DNA of 64,000 bases from Nocardioides sp. YR527 (GCF_900101045.1 NZ_FNFN01000002.1:496001-560000), one strand, 5' to 3'; positions 42,820 through 52,910 are shown, numbered from the stretch's first letter. Made by a program: numbers and translations. The notes: a model not told the origin generated them from the letters alone.

Positions 42820-43746
42820 ATGTCCCGCCGAATCCGCACCACCGCGTACCTGTTCGCGACGCTCGCCGTGGCAGGCACCCTGACCGCCTGCGGCGGTGAC
42901 CCGCTCGACTCCGGATCGGACTCCGACTCGGACGGCGGCACGATCGTCGTCGGCTCGGCCAACTTCCCCGAGAGCGAGCTGCTCATGGAGATGTACGCCC
43001 AGGCTCTCGAGGCCGAGGGCGTCAAGGTCGAGACCAAGCCCAACATCGGGTCCCGCGAGGTCTATATGGAGGCCTTCAAGAGCGGCGACATCGACCTGCT
43101 TCCGGAGTACAACGGCGCCCTGCTGGCCTACCTGAAGCCGGACGGGGTCCCGGATGACGTCTCGGCTCCCGAGGACGTCTACGAGGCGCTCCAGGACGTC
43201 CTGCCCGAGGGCAGCGAGACCCTGCCGCAGTCGGAGGCCGAGGACAAGGACACTCTCACCGTCTCCAAGGAGACCGCCGAGAAGTACTCCCTGACGAGCA
43301 TCGAGGACCTGGCTCCGGTCGCGAAGGACCTCTCGCTCGGCGGCGCCCCGGAGTTCAAGGAGCGCTACCAGGGCCTCGTCGGTCTCGACGAGGTCTACGG
43401 GGTCACGTTCAAGGAGTTCAAGCCGCTGGACGCCGGCGGCCCGCTGACGACCGGCGCGCTGGCCAAGGGCGACATCGACGTCGCCAACGTCTTCTCCACC
43501 GACTCGGCGATCCCCGCCAACGGATGGGTCAGCCTGGAGGACCCGGAGAACCTCTTCCTCTCCCAGAACGTCGTCCCGCTGATCCGCTCCGAGGCGCTCA
43601 GCAGCGACGCCGAGACGGCGCTCAACGCGGTCTCCGAGGCGCTGACCACCGCCAATCTCACCGAGGCGCTGGCCAAGGTCCAGGTCGACAAGGCCGACCC
43701 GGCCACCGTCGCCAAGGAGTTCCTCGCCGACAACGGCGTCAGCTGA
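42820..43746 (+). CDS. Osmoprotectant ABC transporter lipoprotein binding subunit (OpuCC-like)
   Basis: A 308-residue extracytoplasmic solute-binding protein. The lipobox LTAC ends a short signal peptide near residue 24; a Ser/Asp linker (SGSDSDSDGG) leads into the QAT domain starting IVVGSANFPESELLMEMYA, with GSREVYMEAFKSGDIDLLPEYNG containing ligand-cage residues. It binds betaine-type quaternary amines and delivers them to the two permeases. Its last eight bases overlap the convergent TetR gene. Confidence 0.93.
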   Translation: MSRRIRTTAYLFATLAVAGTLTACGGDPLDSGSDSDSDGGTIVVGSANFPESELLMEMYAQALEAEGVKVETKPNIGSREVYMEAFKSGDIDLLPEYNGALLAYLKPDGVPDDVSAPEDVYEALQDVLPEGSETLPQSEAEDKDTLTVSKETAEKYSLTSIEDLAPVAKDLSLGGAPEFKERYQGLVGLDEVYGVTFKEFKPLDAGGPLTTGALAKGDIDVANVFSTDSAIPANGWVSLEDPENLFLSQNVVPLIRSEALSSDAETALNAVSEALTTANLTEALAKVQVDKADPATVAKEFLADNGVS

Positions 43747-44314
43747 GCGCTGAGCCCAGGCCGCTCCGGTAGGTCAGAAGTCCTTCGAGCCCTCGCAGGA
43801 ACGTCTCTCCGACCGGGGCGGGATCGGTCAGACAGCCGGCCGCCATCGCACCGTCTCGCAGCATGACGAAGTGGCGGCCGGCGAACTCCGAGTCGGGTTT
43901 CCCGGTGGCAGCGAAGAGCTCGGTCATCGTGGCCAGGAACCACTGCCGGTGCTTCAGCACCGCCTGGTGGACCACGTGGGCCGGGTCCGGATACTCGGCC
44001 GCGGCGTTGAGGAACGCGCAACCTCGGAACCCCTCGCCCTGGATGTCCGCGGCGATCGACCGGCCGACGGTCCTGATGAGATCGTCGGGGTCCTCGACGT
44101 CTGACCGGGCGGCGTCCACGCGCGCCCGGATCGCCTCGTCGGCCTGCGTCAGGTACGCCACGACGAGGTCGTCCTTGCTCCGGAAGTGCCGATAGAGCGT
44201 TGCCCGCGTGACCTGCGCCTCGGCGATCACGCGATCCACTCCGACCGAGTGCAGACCCTCGGTGTAGAAGAGCCGACTCGCCGTGCTGAGCAGTCGATCC
44301 CGGGCCTCAGACAT
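43739..44314 (-). CDS. TetR family repressor of the adjacent membrane-flavoprotein unit
   Basis: A 191-residue TetR protein. The N-terminal DNA-binding domain (about 1-50) shows LLSTASRLFYTEGLHSVGVD and VTRATLYRHFRSKDDLVVAY; the C-terminal part is a helical effector domain with RGCAFLNAAAEYPD, typical of a subfamily that represses flavin or redox genes. ATG 44314 has AGAGGA seven bases upstream; the frame continues upstream to 44491 but is a shadow. Two AGAACGATCG-type palindromes in the divergent promoter are its likely operators. Confidence 0.9.
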   Translation of the reverse strand: MSEARDRLLSTASRLFYTEGLHSVGVDRVIAEAQVTRATLYRHFRSKDDLVVAYLTQADEAIRARVDAARSDVEDPDDLIRTVGRSIAADIQGEGFRGCAFLNAAAEYPDPAHVVHQAVLKHRQWFLATMTELFAATGKPDSEFAGRHFVMLRDGAMAAGCLTDPAPVGETFLRGLEGLLTYRSGLGSALS

Positions 44315-44355
44315 CCGCCATTCCTCTCGTTCTCGTTGTCTCGACGGTAGCAGAC

Positions 44356-44369
44356 AGAACGATCGGTCT
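44356..44369. promoter_or_regulatory. TetR operator, site 1
   Basis: AGAACGATCGGTCT, one mismatch from the perfect palindrome at 44410-44423. It lies 42 bases before the tetR start codon, on the tetR side of the divergent promoter. Confidence 0.6.
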
Positions 44370-44409
44370 TGCATTTGTCGATCGGCTGGTGCAGACTCTC
44401 GACTCAGGT

Positions 44410-44423
44410 AGAACGATCGTTCT
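44410..44423. promoter_or_regulatory. TetR operator, site 2
   Basis: AGAACGATCGTTCT, a perfect 14-base palindrome, 32 bases before the ATG at 44455. Together with site 1 (centre distance 54 bases) it frames the divergent promoters. Confidence 0.65.
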
Positions 44424-44454
44424 GTCTCCCAGTTTGATCCGAGAAAGGGATCCG

Positions 44455-45027
44455 ATGTCCACCTCCGTCGAGACCGGCCACTCCGGCACACTGAGCGCCC
44501 CGACCCACGCGCTGCCGAAGCTCTACTTCTTCCGCTTCGGGTTCGCGATCGGCTGGGCCGTCCTGGTCGCGCTCACCGCGACGACGCTCACCGCCGCGAG
44601 CATCGCGCTGCTGGTGATCTACCCGCTGTTCGACGTGGTGGCCGCCGCCGTCGACCACCGCACCTCGGGTGCCAACGGCCCGCGCGTCCTGCTCTACGTC
44701 AACATGGCACTCAGCCTGCTCACCGCCGTCGGCGTCGCCGTCGCCGCCACCTCCGGGATCCCGGAAATCCTGCGCGTATGGGGCGCCTGGGCGATCACCG
44801 CCGGCCTGGTCCAGCTGTTCGTCGCGGTACGCCGCTACCGACTCGGCGGCCAGTGGGCGATGATCCTCAGCGGCGGGATCTCGACCTTCGCCGGAACCGG
44901 CTTCATCCTGATGGCCGCCGGGCCGAAGGCGTCCCTCACCGGCCTCGCGGGCTACGCGACGCTGGGCGGAATCTTCTTCCTGATCTCTGCTCTCCGACTG
45001 CGCCAGCGCGCGGGTAAGGTCGACTGA
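44455..45027 (+). CDS. Multi-pass membrane protein, HdeD/DUF308-like
   Basis: A 190-residue protein with six likely membrane helices (segments around AIGWAVLVALTATTL, SIALLVIYPLFDVVAAAV, LYVNMALSLLTAVGVAV, WAITAGLVQLFVAV, WAMILSGGISTFAGTGF and GGIFFLISALRLR). The repeated two-helix pattern resembles HdeD/DUF308 proteins; function unknown. ATG 44455 is preferred, with GAAAGGGA before it, over the ATG at 44389, which lies upstream of the operator. The flavoprotein gene starts one base after its stop, so they form one TetR-controlled unit. Confidence 0.85.
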   Translation: MSTSVETGHSGTLSAPTHALPKLYFFRFGFAIGWAVLVALTATTLTAASIALLVIYPLFDVVAAAVDHRTSGANGPRVLLYVNMALSLLTAVGVAVAATSGIPEILRVWGAWAITAGLVQLFVAVRRYRLGGQWAMILSGGISTFAGTGFILMAAGPKASLTGLAGYATLGGIFFLISALRLRQRAGKVD

Positions 45028-45028
45028 C

Positions 45029-46483
45029 ATGACGACCACCAGCATGGAACTGACCGTCGACGTCATCGTCATCGGCGCCGGACCCACCGGGGAGAACGTC
45101 GCGGACCGCGCGGTGCAGGGCGGGCTGAGCGTGGCCGTCGTCGAGACCGAGCTGGTCGGCGGCGAGTGCTCCTACTGGGCCTGCATGCCGACGAAGGCGT
45201 TGCTCCGCGACGCGGCGGCGCTGCGCGCCGCCCGCGCCCTCCCGGCCGCGGGCCAGGCGGTCACGGGCACGCTCGACCCCGCCGCCGTGTTCGCCCGGCG
45301 CAACAGCTTCGCCTCCGACTGGAACGACTCGGGCCAGGTCGAGTGGCTGACGGGTGCCGGGATCACCCTGGTCCGCGGACACGGGCGCATCACCGGCACC
45401 CGTGCCGTCACGGTCACCGACTCCGACGGCACGACCACGAACCTCGAGGCACGCCACGCCGTGGTCGTCTCCACCGGCAGCTCCTCCCTCATCCCGCCGA
45501 TCCCCGGCCTGGACGAAGCCCGCCCCTGGACGAACCGCGAGGCCGCCGGCGCCACGTCGGTCCCCGGCCGGCTGGCGATCATCGGCGGCGGGGTGGTCGG
45601 CGCCGAGATGGCGACCGCCTTCAGCGCCCTCGGGTCGCAGGTGACCCTGATCTCCCGCACCCGGCTGCTGCCGAGCGTCGAGAAGTTCGCGGGTGAGCAG
45701 GTGGCCGATGCGCTCAGGACGTACGGGGTGACGCTCCACCTGGACGCCGGCGCGACCGACGTCCGGCGTGATGACGGCGGCGAGGTGCGGGTGACCCTCT
45801 CCGACGGCACCGAGGTGACCGCGGACGAGGTCCTCGTGGCCACCGGTCGGGTTCCCAACACCAAGGACCTCGGGCTCGAGCACGTCGGTCTCGAGCCCGG
45901 CAGCTGGCTGAAGGTCGACGACGCCCTGGCCGTGGTCGACGACAGCGGGCAGCTGGAGGACGGCTGGCTCTATGCCGCTGGTGACGTCAACCATCGGGCG
46001 CTGCTGACCCACCACGGGAAGTACCAGGCCCGCGCGCTGGGCGACCTGATCGCGGCACGCGCTCGCGGCGAGGAGCCCGACCTGAGCACCTGGGGGCGTC
46101 ACGCCGCCACCGCCGACGAGCGCGCCACCACCCAGGTGATCTTCACCGACCCCGAGGTCGTCGCCGTAGGACACTCCGCCGAGTCGGCAGAGGCGGCCGG
46201 CATCGAGGTCGGCATCGTCGACTACGACCTCGGCTCGGTCTCGGGCGCATCGCTGCACGCGGACGGCTACCGCGGTCAGGCACGGATGGTCATCGACGAG
46301 CAGCGCAAGATCCTGGTCGGCTTCACCGCCGTCGGCCCGGACATCTCCGAGCTCCTGCACGCCGCCACCATCGCGATCGTCGGCGAGGTCCCGCTGGACC
46401 GCCTCTGGCACGCGGTCCCCGCCTACCCGACCATCAGCGAGATCTGGCTCCGCCTGCTCGAGACCGCGGGCCGCGACCGCTAG
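45029..46483 (+). CDS. FAD/NAD(P)-dependent disulfide oxidoreductase with altered active site
   Basis: A 484-residue flavoprotein of the dihydrolipoamide dehydrogenase/mercuric reductase superfamily. FAD motif VIGAGPTGENVADRA at the start, redox-active C-x4-C in GECSYWACMPTKALL (near 46-51), NAD motif IIGGGVVGAEMATAFSALG, second FAD motif LYAAGDVN, and a C-terminal dimerisation domain. The catalytic His-Pro-Thr of lipoamide dehydrogenases is replaced by AYPTISE (Tyr instead of His), so it is not a normal lipoamide dehydrogenase. It could reduce quinones or another disulfide. Cotranscribed with the membrane protein under TetR control. Confidence 0.87.
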   Translation: MTTTSMELTVDVIVIGAGPTGENVADRAVQGGLSVAVVETELVGGECSYWACMPTKALLRDAAALRAARALPAAGQAVTGTLDPAAVFARRNSFASDWNDSGQVEWLTGAGITLVRGHGRITGTRAVTVTDSDGTTTNLEARHAVVVSTGSSSLIPPIPGLDEARPWTNREAAGATSVPGRLAIIGGGVVGAEMATAFSALGSQVTLISRTRLLPSVEKFAGEQVADALRTYGVTLHLDAGATDVRRDDGGEVRVTLSDGTEVTADEVLVATGRVPNTKDLGLEHVGLEPGSWLKVDDALAVVDDSGQLEDGWLYAAGDVNHRALLTHHGKYQARALGDLIAARARGEEPDLSTWGRHAATADERATTQVIFTDPEVVAVGHSAESAEAAGIEVGIVDYDLGSVSGASLHADGYRGQARMVIDEQRKILVGFTAVGPDISELLHAATIAIVGEVPLDRLWHAVPAYPTISEIWLRLLETAGRDR

Positions 46484-46493
46484 GTCGAGCGCC

Positions 46494-47165
46494 TCACCGA
46501 CCGACCGACAGCAGATCGGCGTACGCGTCACCGAGACCGTCCGCCAGGATCGCCCGCAGAGCGAGGGCGAGCTGGTCCCGGATGTAGGAGTCGAGGGTCC
46601 TGGTCTGCTCGAAGTACCAGTGCTTGAGCGCCCATGCGTGCGCGAGCAGCAGCAGATTGTAGGCGACCAGGTCCGGGTCGGCGGCGACCAGCTTCCCGGC
46701 CTCGACGCCGTCACGCACCGCGGCGCGCAACGGCTCGCTGGTCTCGACCTCGAGGCGCTTGATCCGATCGCGTCCGGCCTCGTCGAGCGACTTGGACTCG
46801 CGGTAGGTCAGCACCGCGGCGTGACGATGGGAGTCGATGACCCGGCAGTACGCCGCGAACGCGGCCGCCAGGCGGCGTACGGGATCCTCGCCGGCCTCCT
46901 CGACCGCCTCCGGGACCGTGGTCGAGAAGGCACCGAGCACGTCGGTGATGACGGCGAGGAGGACGTCGTCCTTGCTGCCGAAGTAGCGGTAGATCAGGCC
47001 GACGCTCACGCCCGCCTCGGCCGCCAACGCCTGCATCGAGACCGCCTCGGAGCCGTCACGCTCCATGAGTCGAGCCGCCGCGTCGAGCAGCTGGCGGGAG
47101 CGGTGCTCGACCAGCGCCTGCCGGGCGGCGTCGTGCGGCTTGATCGACGTTTGGGGCTCTGACAT
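46494..47165 (-). CDS. TetR family repressor of the alicyclic-acid catabolic operon
   Basis: A 223-residue TetR protein. DNA-binding domain about 16-65 with LLDAAARLMERDGSEAVSMQ and GVSVGLIYRYFGSKDDVLLA; the remainder is a helical effector domain, expected to bind an acyl-CoA. The ATG at 47165 is preceded by an AGGAGGAG ribosome site. It diverges from the nine-gene operon and three TGAA-N6-TTCA sites lie between, one close to its own start, so it likely represses itself and the operon. It is not the MarR-type BadR known from purple bacteria. Confidence 0.9.
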   Translation of the reverse strand: MSEPQTSIKPHDAARQALVEHRSRQLLDAAARLMERDGSEAVSMQALAAEAGVSVGLIYRYFGSKDDVLLAVITDVLGAFSTTVPEAVEEAGEDPVRRLAAAFAAYCRVIDSHRHAAVLTYRESKSLDEAGRDRIKRLEVETSEPLRAAVRDGVEAGKLVAADPDLVAYNLLLLAHAWALKHWYFEQTRTLDSYIRDQLALALRAILADGLGDAYADLLSVGR

Positions 47166-47181
47166 GGGTCTCCTCCTGAGA

Positions 47182-47195
47182 TGAATCGAGATTCA
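47182..47195. promoter_or_regulatory. TetR operator, site 1 (tetR proximal)
   Basis: TGAATCGAGATTCA, of the form TGAA-N6-TTCA with symmetric outer bases (GATGAAT/ATTCATC). It lies 17 bases before the tetR start codon, placed for autorepression. Confidence 0.65.
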
Positions 47196-47240
47196 TCCTA
47201 GGGCAAAAACTCCTCGCCAGACGTTGACCACCTCGGAAAA

Positions 47241-47254
47241 TGAATATACGTTCA
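47241..47254. promoter_or_regulatory. TetR operator, site 2
   Basis: TGAATATACGTTCA, TGAA-N6-TTCA. Its centre is 59 bases from site 1 and 21 bases (two helical turns) from site 3. Confidence 0.65.
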
Positions 47255-47261
47255 CTCTCGC

Positions 47262-47275
47262 TGAACCAATATTCA
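47262..47275. promoter_or_regulatory. TetR operator, site 3 (operon proximal)
   Basis: TGAACCAATATTCA, TGAA-N6-TTCA. Sites 2 and 3 also form a larger inverted repeat, with outer arms AATGAATAT and ATATTCATT, and site 3 ends 21 bases before the GTG at 47297. Binding here would block the operon promoter. Confidence 0.65.
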
Positions 47276-47296
47276 TTCTTTGCTGTGGAGGCAGTC

Positions 47297-48094
47297 GTGA
47301 GCCAGTTCGAGGACATCACCTACGAGGTCGACGGCGCGGCCGGGATCATCACCATCAACCGGCCGGCCCGCTACAACGCGTTCCGCGCGAAGACGGTCGA
47401 CGAGCTCATCGCCGCCTTCAACGCGGCCTGGTCCGACGACGACGTACGAGCCGTCGTGCTGACCGGCTCGGGCGAGAAGGCCTTCTGCACCGGCGGCGAC
47501 GTCAAGCAGCGCGCCGAGACCGGCGACTACGGTCCCGCCGAGCTGGGCAGGTTCCGCATCGGGGACCTCCACAAGCTGATGCGCGACATCCCCAAGCCGG
47601 TCATCGCCGCGGTCAACGGCATCGCGATCGGCGGTGGCCACGTCCTGCAGGTGCTCGCCGACGTCTCCATCGCCAGCGAGACCGCACGCTTCGGTCAGGC
47701 CGGTCCCCGCGTCGGCTCCTTCGACGCCGGGTTCGGGTCGGCGTACCTCTCCCGCGTCGTGGGCGAGAAGAAGGCCCGCGAGATCTGGTTCTTCTGCCGG
47801 CAGTACTCCGCCCAGGAGGCGCTGGACATGGGCCTGGTCAACAAGGTCGTCCCGGCCGACGAGCTCCTGAAAGAGGCGAAGTCCTGGTGCGAGGAGGTCT
47901 CGGCACTCAGCCCGACCGCGATCCGCTTCCTGAAGCAGTCCTTCAACGCCGACACCGACCACCAGGCCGGGCTGTCGAACCTGGCGATGAGCGCGCTCGA
48001 CATCTTCGGCGTCTCGCCCGAGGGCATGGAGGGCGCGACCGCGTTCGCCGAGAAGCGCACGCCCGACTTCGCCCCGCACGTCAACTGGCACTGA
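47297..48094 (+). CDS. badI: 2-Ketocyclohexanecarboxyl-CoA hydrolase, BadI-like (MenB-related crotonase)
   Basis: A 265-residue crotonase-fold enzyme of the MenB/BadI branch, which adds water to a cyclic beta-keto acyl-CoA and opens the ring to pimeloyl-CoA. The oxyanion motif KAFCTGGDVKQRA and the branch signature GPRVGSFDAGFGSAYLSRVV, then ALDMGLVNKVVP and FAEKRTPDF, match this branch rather than ordinary hydratases. A menaquinone MenB role is unlikely next to BadH and AliB homologues. GTG 47297 has GGAGG five bases upstream. It is the first gene of the operon. Confidence 0.85.
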   Translation: MSQFEDITYEVDGAAGIITINRPARYNAFRAKTVDELIAAFNAAWSDDDVRAVVLTGSGEKAFCTGGDVKQRAETGDYGPAELGRFRIGDLHKLMRDIPKPVIAAVNGIAIGGGHVLQVLADVSIASETARFGQAGPRVGSFDAGFGSAYLSRVVGEKKAREIWFFCRQYSAQEALDMGLVNKVVPADELLKEAKSWCEEVSALSPTAIRFLKQSFNADTDHQAGLSNLAMSALDIFGVSPEGMEGATAFAEKRTPDFAPHVNWH

Positions 48095-48122
48095 GCCGCC
48101 ACCGCGAGCGAAGGAAGCGACC

Positions 48123-49271
48123 ATGCACTACGGGTTCGACGAGGACGAAGAGGCCTTCCGCATCGAGGTGCACCGGTGGGCCGAGAAGGTCCTCGCGCCG
48201 CACTACCAGTCCGACGACAAGGCGGCGGCCTTCCGCCGGCAGCAGGCCCTGGACATGGCCCAGATGGGTCTGACCGGCCTGCGCATCCCGGAGGAGTACG
48301 GCGGCCAGGACGCCACCGCCGTCATCGCGGGCATCGCCGCGGAGGAGGTCGGTCGCGCCGACTTCAACGCCGGCTACCTGATCATCAACACCGCGCTGAT
48401 CAGCGACATCCTGGTGCGCAACTGCACCGAGGAGCAGAAGCAGGCCTGGCTTCCCGGCATCGCGTCCGGCGAGACCGTGCCCTGCATCATGATCACCGAG
48501 CCGGGTGCCGGCACCGACGCGGCCAGCCTCGGGCTCAAGGCCGTCCCGGACGGGGACGACGCCTGGGTGCTCAACGGCGAGAAGACCTCGATCACGCTGG
48601 GCATGGCCGCCGACGGCGCCGTGGTGCTGGCGCGCACCGGAGGAGACGGCGCCCGTGGGGTCAGCGCCTTCTGGGTCGACATGTCCGACCCCGGCATCTC
48701 CCGGACGGCGTTCGACGACCTGGGCAGCCGCGCCATCGGCCGGGCCTCGATCCACTTCGACGGGGTCCGGGTCACCCGCGCCGACATGATCGGCGAGGAG
48801 GGCGGCGGGTTCGTCTCCGTCATGCAGGGCTTCGACTACTCCCGGGCGATCATCGGGCTGCTCTGCCTGGGCGCCGCCCAGCAGAGCCTCGACGAGGCAC
48901 TGCAGTGGTCACGCGACCGCGTCGCGTTCGGCAAGCCGATCGGCACCTTCCAGGGTGTCTCGTTCCCGCTCGCCGAGCAGGCGACGTACGTCGCAGGTGC
49001 CCGTCACGTCTGCTACGAGGCGCTCTGGCGCAAGGACAACGACCTCGACCACAGCGCCGAGGCGGCGATGGCGAAGTTCTGGGCTCCCAAGCTCGCGACC
49101 GACGTCATCCACCAGTGCCTGCTGACCCTCGGACACATCGGCTACTCGACCGAGCACAAGGTCGGCCAGCGCCTGCGCGACGTCATCGGCCTGGAGATCG
49201 GTGACGGCACCGCCCAGGTCTCCAAGCTCGTCATCTCCCGCAACCTGCTCGGTCGCGCGTACGCGCCCTGA
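48123..49271 (+). CDS. aliB: Cyclohexanecarboxyl-CoA dehydrogenase, AliB-like
   Basis: A 382-residue flavin acyl-CoA dehydrogenase. The FAD/substrate segment IMITEPGAGTDAASLGLKA, then DLGSRAIGRASIHFDGVRV and MQGFDYSRAIIGL, are as I recall them in the AliB subgroup that introduces the ring double bond (cyclohexanecarboxyl-CoA to cyclohex-1-ene-1-carboxyl-CoA). The position of the usual catalytic Glu loop near the C-terminus reads LEIGDGTAQV, so Asp stands where many relatives have Glu, a known property of cyclic substrates' enzymes by my recollection. GAAGGAAG precedes the ATG. Located between badI and badH. Confidence 0.82.
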   Translation: MHYGFDEDEEAFRIEVHRWAEKVLAPHYQSDDKAAAFRRQQALDMAQMGLTGLRIPEEYGGQDATAVIAGIAAEEVGRADFNAGYLIINTALISDILVRNCTEEQKQAWLPGIASGETVPCIMITEPGAGTDAASLGLKAVPDGDDAWVLNGEKTSITLGMAADGAVVLARTGGDGARGVSAFWVDMSDPGISRTAFDDLGSRAIGRASIHFDGVRVTRADMIGEEGGGFVSVMQGFDYSRAIIGLLCLGAAQQSLDEALQWSRDRVAFGKPIGTFQGVSFPLAEQATYVAGARHVCYEALWRKDNDLDHSAEAAMAKFWAPKLATDVIHQCLLTLGHIGYSTEHKVGQRLRDVIGLEIGDGTAQVSKLVISRNLLGRAYAP

Positions 49272-49295
49272 GCCCGAACTCGAAGGGACAGCACC

Positions 49296-50036
49296 ATGGG
49301 AAAGCTCGACAGCAAGATCGCGATCGTCACCGGCGCCGGGCAGGGCATCGGCGCCGGGGTCGCCGCCAAGCTCGGCGCGGAGGGGGCGGCGGTCGTCGTC
49401 ACCGACATCAACGAGGAGACCGCGAAGCAGACCGCGTCGGCCCTCGGGAACGGCGCGATCGGCATCCGCACCGACGTCACCGACCGCGACTCGGTGGACG
49501 CGATGGTGGACCAGGTCCTCGCCGAGCTCGGTCGGATCGACGTACTCGTGAACAACGCGGGCTGGGACAAGGGCGAGCCGTTCGTGGACTCCGAGCCGGA
49601 GACCTGGGACCGGATCATCCAGATCAACCTCTACGGCGTGCTCAACACCTCCAAGAGGGTGCTGCCGATCATGGCGGAGCAGGGCTACGGCAAGGTGGTC
49701 AACCTCGGCTCCGACGCCGGCCGGGTCGGCTCATCGGGCGAGGCCGTCTACTCGGCAGCCAAGGGTGGCGTCATCGCGTTCACCAAGGCGATGGCCCGCG
49801 AGATGGCCCGCGCCAAGGTCAACGTGAACTGCGTCTGCCCGGGCCCGACCGACACGGCCCTGTTCGCCTCGATGGGTGGCGACAAGCTGCGCGAGGCACT
49901 GCAGAAGGCGATCCCGCTGCGCCGCCTCGGCCAGCCCGAGGACCTCGCCAACGCGATCGCCTTCCTCGCCTCCGACGAGGCCTCCTTCATCACCGGCCAG
50001 ACCGTCAGCGTCAGCGGCGGCCTCACCATGAGCTGA
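49296..50036 (+). CDS. badH: 2-Hydroxycyclohexanecarboxyl-CoA dehydrogenase, BadH-like SDR
   Basis: A 246-residue short-chain dehydrogenase oxidising the 2-hydroxy ring intermediate to the 2-keto acyl-CoA with NAD+. TGAGQGIGAGVA at the N-terminus, VLVNNAGWDKGEPF, the active-site SDAGRVGSSGEAVYSAAK with Tyr/Lys, and NCVCPGPTDTALFA are close to BadH of Rhodopseudomonas as I remember it; NNAGWD and SDAARVGSSGEAVY are especially distinctive. It is preceded by GAAGGGACAGCACC and lies in the expected operon position. Confidence 0.86.
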   Translation: MGKLDSKIAIVTGAGQGIGAGVAAKLGAEGAAVVVTDINEETAKQTASALGNGAIGIRTDVTDRDSVDAMVDQVLAELGRIDVLVNNAGWDKGEPFVDSEPETWDRIIQINLYGVLNTSKRVLPIMAEQGYGKVVNLGSDAGRVGSSGEAVYSAAKGGVIAFTKAMAREMARAKVNVNCVCPGPTDTALFASMGGDKLREALQKAIPLRRLGQPEDLANAIAFLASDEASFITGQTVSVSGGLTMS

Positions 50037-50061
50037 CCTGGCTCAGGAACGGGAACCGGAC

Positions 50062-51695
50062 ATGTTCGAGACACTGCTGTCTCCCGAGCGGATCGCTCGG
50101 GAGACCCGCGCCGGGCACTGGCGCGACAAGGTCATCACCGACTTCCTCGCCGAGGCGGCCGCCACCACCCCGGAGAAGGTCGCCTTCGTCGACAGCCGTC
50201 GTCAGGTCACCTTCGCCGAGCTCGCGGCCGAGGTCGACCGGGTGGCGCTGGGCCTGCACGCCAGGGGCATCGGCCGCGGCGACGTGGTCTCCTTCCAGCT
50301 GCCGAACTGGATCGAGTGGATCGTGGTCCACTACGCCGCGACCCGGGTCGGTGCGATCAGCAACCCGCTGATCCCGATCTACCGCGAGCGCGAGGTCGGG
50401 TTCATGGTCGGTCTGGCGAAGTCGAAGCTTCTCGTGGTCCCCTCCGAGTTCCGGGGGTTCGACTACCCCGGGATGGTCGAGGGGCTGCGCGGCGGTTGGG
50501 ACTTCGACCCCGAGGTCGTCGTGGTCGGCGAAGAGTCCTGGACCGACCTGGTGGCCGCGGGCGACGACCAGGATCCGCGAGTCCTCGACGAGCTGCGACC
50601 CGACCCCAACGACGTCACGCTGCTGATCTTCACCTCGGGCACCACCGGGGAGCCGAAGGGGGTCATGCACACCCACAACACCATGGTGGCGGCCAACGAC
50701 CCGCTGCCGGAGCGGCTCGGCATCACCGGCGACAGCGTGCTGCACATGGCCTCGACCTTGGCCCACCTCACCGGCTTCCTGTACGGCGCCAGGCTCAACG
50801 TGCAGAACGGCGCGACCTGCGTCCTGCAGGACGTGTGGGACCCGCAGGTCTTCGTCGAGCTGATCGCCAAGCACCGGATCAGCTACACCTCGGCCGCGAC
50901 TCCGTTCCTGCACGACCTGATCACCGCGGCCAATCTGGCCGATCACGACACCGGCTCGTTGGTGCGGTTCTGCTGCATGGGCGCGCCGATCCCCCGGGCG
51001 ATGGTCCGCGAGGCCAAGCAGAAGCTGCCCGGCCTGGTCGTGGTCGGTGGCTGGGGCCAGTCCGAGGAGGGCCTGGTCACCATCGGTATCCCGGGTGACC
51101 CCGAGGAGAAGATCGTCGAGACCGACGGCTTCCCATGGCCCGGGATGGAGATCCGGGCGGTCGAGGTGACCTCCGGTGAGGAGCTGCCGGCCGGCGAGGA
51201 GGGTGCTCTGCAGGTCCGCGGACCCTTCCTCTTCGTTGGGTACGCCGAGCGGCTCGAGCTCACTCGCGAGCAGCTGCGACCGGCGGCCGACGACCGAGGC
51301 GACTGGTTCGACACCGGCGACCTGGCGTACGTCGACCCCGACGGCTACCTCCGGATCTCGGGTCGCACCAAGGACGTGATCATCCGGGGCGGGGAGAACA
51401 TCCCGGTCGCCTATATCGAGAACGTCCTCTACGAGCACCCGGACATCGACGCCGTCGCCGTGGTCGCGATGCCGGATCCGCGCCTCCAGGAGCGGGCCTG
51501 CGCGTGCGTGGTCCTCCACGGGCGGACCGACTTCGGGATGGAGAAGATGCAGGCCTTCCTCACCGAGAAGGGGGTCGCGAAGCAGTACTGGCCCGAGAAG
51601 GTGGTCGTGCTCGACGACTTCCCCAAGACCCCGAGCGGCAAGATCCAGAAGTTCCAGCTGCGCGAGCGGGTCTCCGGCGACACGGGTGGTGCGGG

Positions 51696-51699
<4 letters not shown>
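50062..51699 (+). CDS. aliA: Cyclohexanecarboxylate-CoA ligase, AliA-like
   Basis: A 545-residue AMP-forming acyl-CoA ligase that activates the acid with ATP and CoA. The P-loop FTSGTTGEPKGVMHTHN, adenylate motif GGWGQSEEGLV, DTGDLAYVDPDGYLRI with the hinge SGRTKDVIIRGGENI, and the catalytic Lys in TPSGKIQKFQLR are intact. The stretch VGAISNPLIPIYREREVGFM near residue 95 is characteristic of the cyclohexanecarboxylate/AliA-type branch. Its stop overlaps the thiolase ATG. Confidence 0.85.
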
Positions 51700-52906
<1,207 letters not shown>

Positions 52907-52910
<4 letters not shown>

